This document shows positions 4,463-5,732 of a DNA stretch of 5,732 nucleotides, piece after piece (position 1 is the first letter of the stretch; each line of letters starts with the position of its first letter). Below the pieces are notes generated by a model. That model did not search any database and was not told the DNA's origin. It saw only the letters and a program-made list of their open reading frames with translations. The stretch comes from Alphaproteobacteria bacterium (GTDB lineage: Bacteria > Pseudomonadota > Alphaproteobacteria > Bin95), in NCBI GenBank assembly GCA_022822125.1, contig JAJECF010000112.1, positions 1-5,732 on the forward strand, in the 5' to 3' direction. The position numbers and the translations under genes were made by a program.

Positions 4463-5732
4463 ATGTACGAGCTCTTCACTCTCGGCGGCGGCACCTACCT
4501 GGTCGACCTGCTGAACGCGGTGGCCGCGATCACCGGCGGCGGGGCCTTTGTCGATCTCGCGCAGCTGGCCGGTATCGCCGGTCTCGCCTGGATCCTGTTC
4601 CGCACCGCCTTCGGCGGCTCGTGGAAGGACAATGCGAAGTGGATTCTCCTGTTCATCGCCGTCTGGGGCGCAATGATCGTGCCCAAGGCGACGGTCCGGG
4701 TGGTCGACCGGCTCGATCCGGCCCTGGCTCCGGCGGTAGTTGCCAACGTCCCCATCGGGCTTGCGCTCTTCGCCTCCGTTACCAGTCAGGTCGGCGACGG
4801 CCTCACGCGCCTGACCGAACAGGCCTTCGCGCTGCCTAACGATCTGGCCTATCGCCGCCACGGGCTGATCTTCGGCGCCAGGCTCGCCGACAAGGCGACG
4901 CGGCTCGAAGTCACCGATGCCGTGTTCGCGAGGAACCTCCGCAACTACGCAAGGCAATGCGTCTTCACCGCGCTGCTGCTGGGCCATGTCTCTGCCGACG
5001 ATCTCCGGGAGAGCACGGATATCTGGCAGCTGGTGACGTCCACAGGCTCGCCCTCTGCGGCAGCTTCGCCTGCGCGCATGGTCGAGTTCGCGACGAGGCA
5101 GCCCGCCTCGGGCACGGGCGCGACGCCCATAGACCGCGAGATCGTCACCTGCCGCGAGGCGGCGACCCGTCTCAACGCGCTGTGGAACGCCGAGATCGCC
5201 CGCGCCGGCACGATCTTCGGGCGGCGCATCTTCCCCGACGCCCGCACGGAAGCGCTCGCGCGGGCCGAGCTTCTGTCATCGCTGCCGGCGTCGCACGACT
5301 TCCTCATAGGCGCCTCCCGAAGCGCAGGCGAGATCATGCGCCAGCAGATGGTGCTGAACGCCGTCCACAATGCGGGCGAGCAATGGGCGGCGGAGGCCGG
5401 CAATGCCGCCGCGCTCCGGGCCTACACCGAGGCGCGGGCGGAAGCCCAGACCGTCTCGGCCTACCGGGCGATCGGCCGGCAGGCCGAGACCTGGGTGCCA
5501 CTGCTGCGCATCGTCTTCGAATGCCTCTATGTCGGGGCGTTCCCGATGGCGGTGCTGCTCATGCTGACGCCGGCGGGAGCGACGATCTTCCGGTCCTACG
5601 TCACCGGGTTCGTATGGCTCCAGAGCTGGGGGCCGCTCTACGCCGTGCTGCACCGGATATCGATGGGCGAGGCGGCGGAAAGGATGAGCGCGGCGGCGGC
5701 GATGCCGAACGGCGATATCGGCATCTCGCTGG
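4463..5732 (+). CDS. traG: Conjugal transfer mating-pair stabilisation protein TraG, N-terminal part
   Basis: TraG is a large inner-membrane protein. In F its N-terminal membrane half is needed for pilus assembly, and its periplasmic C-terminus for mating-pair stabilisation and entry exclusion through TraS. The frame stays open for 423 codons to the window edge, so only the N-terminal domain is seen. Family landmarks are MYELFTLGGGTYLVDLLNAV at the start, membrane segments near 29-44 and 57-71, NVPIGLALFASVTSQVGD from residue 95, HGLIFGARLAD, C166 in QCVFTALLLG, STDIWQL, and C230 in IVTCREA. Two more hydrophobic segments lie at about 347-372 (start LLRIVFECLYVG) and 383-398 (FVWLQSWGPLYAVLH). 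The ATG follows traH after a 14-nt AT-rich leader with only a weak purine stretch (AGGG at 4447-4450, 12 nt away). The entry-exclusion region is beyond the window. Confidence 0.94.
   Translation, partial: MYELFTLGGGTYLVDLLNAVAAITGGGAFVDLAQLAGIAGLAWILFRTAFGGSWKDNAKWILLFIAVWGAMIVPKATVRVVDRLDPALAPAVVANVPIGLALFASVTSQVGDGLTRLTEQAFALPNDLAYRRHGLIFGARLADKATRLEVTDAVFARNLRNYARQCVFTALLLGHVSADDLRESTDIWQLVTSTGSPSAAASPARMVEFATRQPASGTGATPIDREIVTCREAATRLNALWNAEIARAGTIFGRRIFPDARTEALARAELLSSLPASHDFLIGASRSAGEIMRQQMVLNAVHNAGEQWAAEAGNAAALRAYTEARAEAQTVSAYRAIGRQAETWVPLLRIVFECLYVGAFPMAVLLMLTPAGATIFRSYVTGFVWLQSWGPLYAVLHRISMGEAAERMSAAAAMPNGDIGISL

Noticed and set aside
4454..4987. Antisense open frame opposite the start of traG
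   Set aside because: The plus-strand frame matches TraG closely (GGGTYLVDLLNAV, NVPIGLALFASVTSQVGD) and is open to the window end. The antisense frame shows no domain.
1..5732. CRISPR arrays, tRNA or rRNA genes, insertion-sequence ends, tandem repeats
   Set aside because: Reading through the window showed no regularly spaced repeats, cloverleaf-like sequence, rRNA-like block or transposase.

Overview
The window is high-GC DNA. It contains one tightly packed, all-plus-strand operon fragment of an F-type conjugative type IV secretion system (T4SS), preceded by the 3' end of a group II intron. The high GC content, G/C-ending codons and divergent but clearly F-like Tra proteins suggest a proteobacterium, most likely an alphaproteobacterial plasmid or integrative conjugative element. 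The taxonomic guess is inference only. No replication, partition or integrase gene is present to tell plasmid from integrated element.

Layout. Positions 1 to about 251 are the 3' part of a group II intron. Domain V (153-188) and domain VI (192-248) fold convincingly on paper, with the AGC catalytic triad, a two-base bulge, a 3-nt V/VI linker and a bulged branch-point adenosine at 245. Upstream of domain V, an open frame (3-167) and two perfect small hairpins can be either the tail of the intron-encoded protein or intron RNA structure. From 262 the transfer genes follow in the order trbC (262-1038), traN (1035-2156), traF (2153-2986), traH (2976-4448) and traG (4463 to beyond the window end). 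The first three junctions overlap by 4, 4 and 11 nt, which implies translational coupling. Only traG is separated, by a 14-nt AT-rich leader.

How the genes work together. In F-type systems TrbC, TraF and TraH are periplasmic proteins for pilus assembly, TraN is the outer-membrane mating-pair stabilisation protein, and TraG is the inner-membrane protein for pilus assembly and mating-pair stabilisation. The cluster therefore covers the F-specific module for pilus extension, retraction and stable mating contact. The order trbC-traN-traF-traH-traG is a streamlined version of the F plasmid layout: the F accessory genes trbE, trbA, traQ, trbB and trbF/trbJ are absent between these genes. TraF carries a CAAC thioredoxin-type motif and could supply the disulfide chemistry that TrbB supplies in F.

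The points most worth attention are the intron placed immediately before trbC inside a transfer operon, the enlarged domain V, the ambiguous trbC start with a possible lipobox, and the short TraN. I found no clearly undescribed system. There is no gene-free stretch over 300 bases apart from the intron end, and I saw no tRNA, rRNA, CRISPR array or convincing promoter or terminator.
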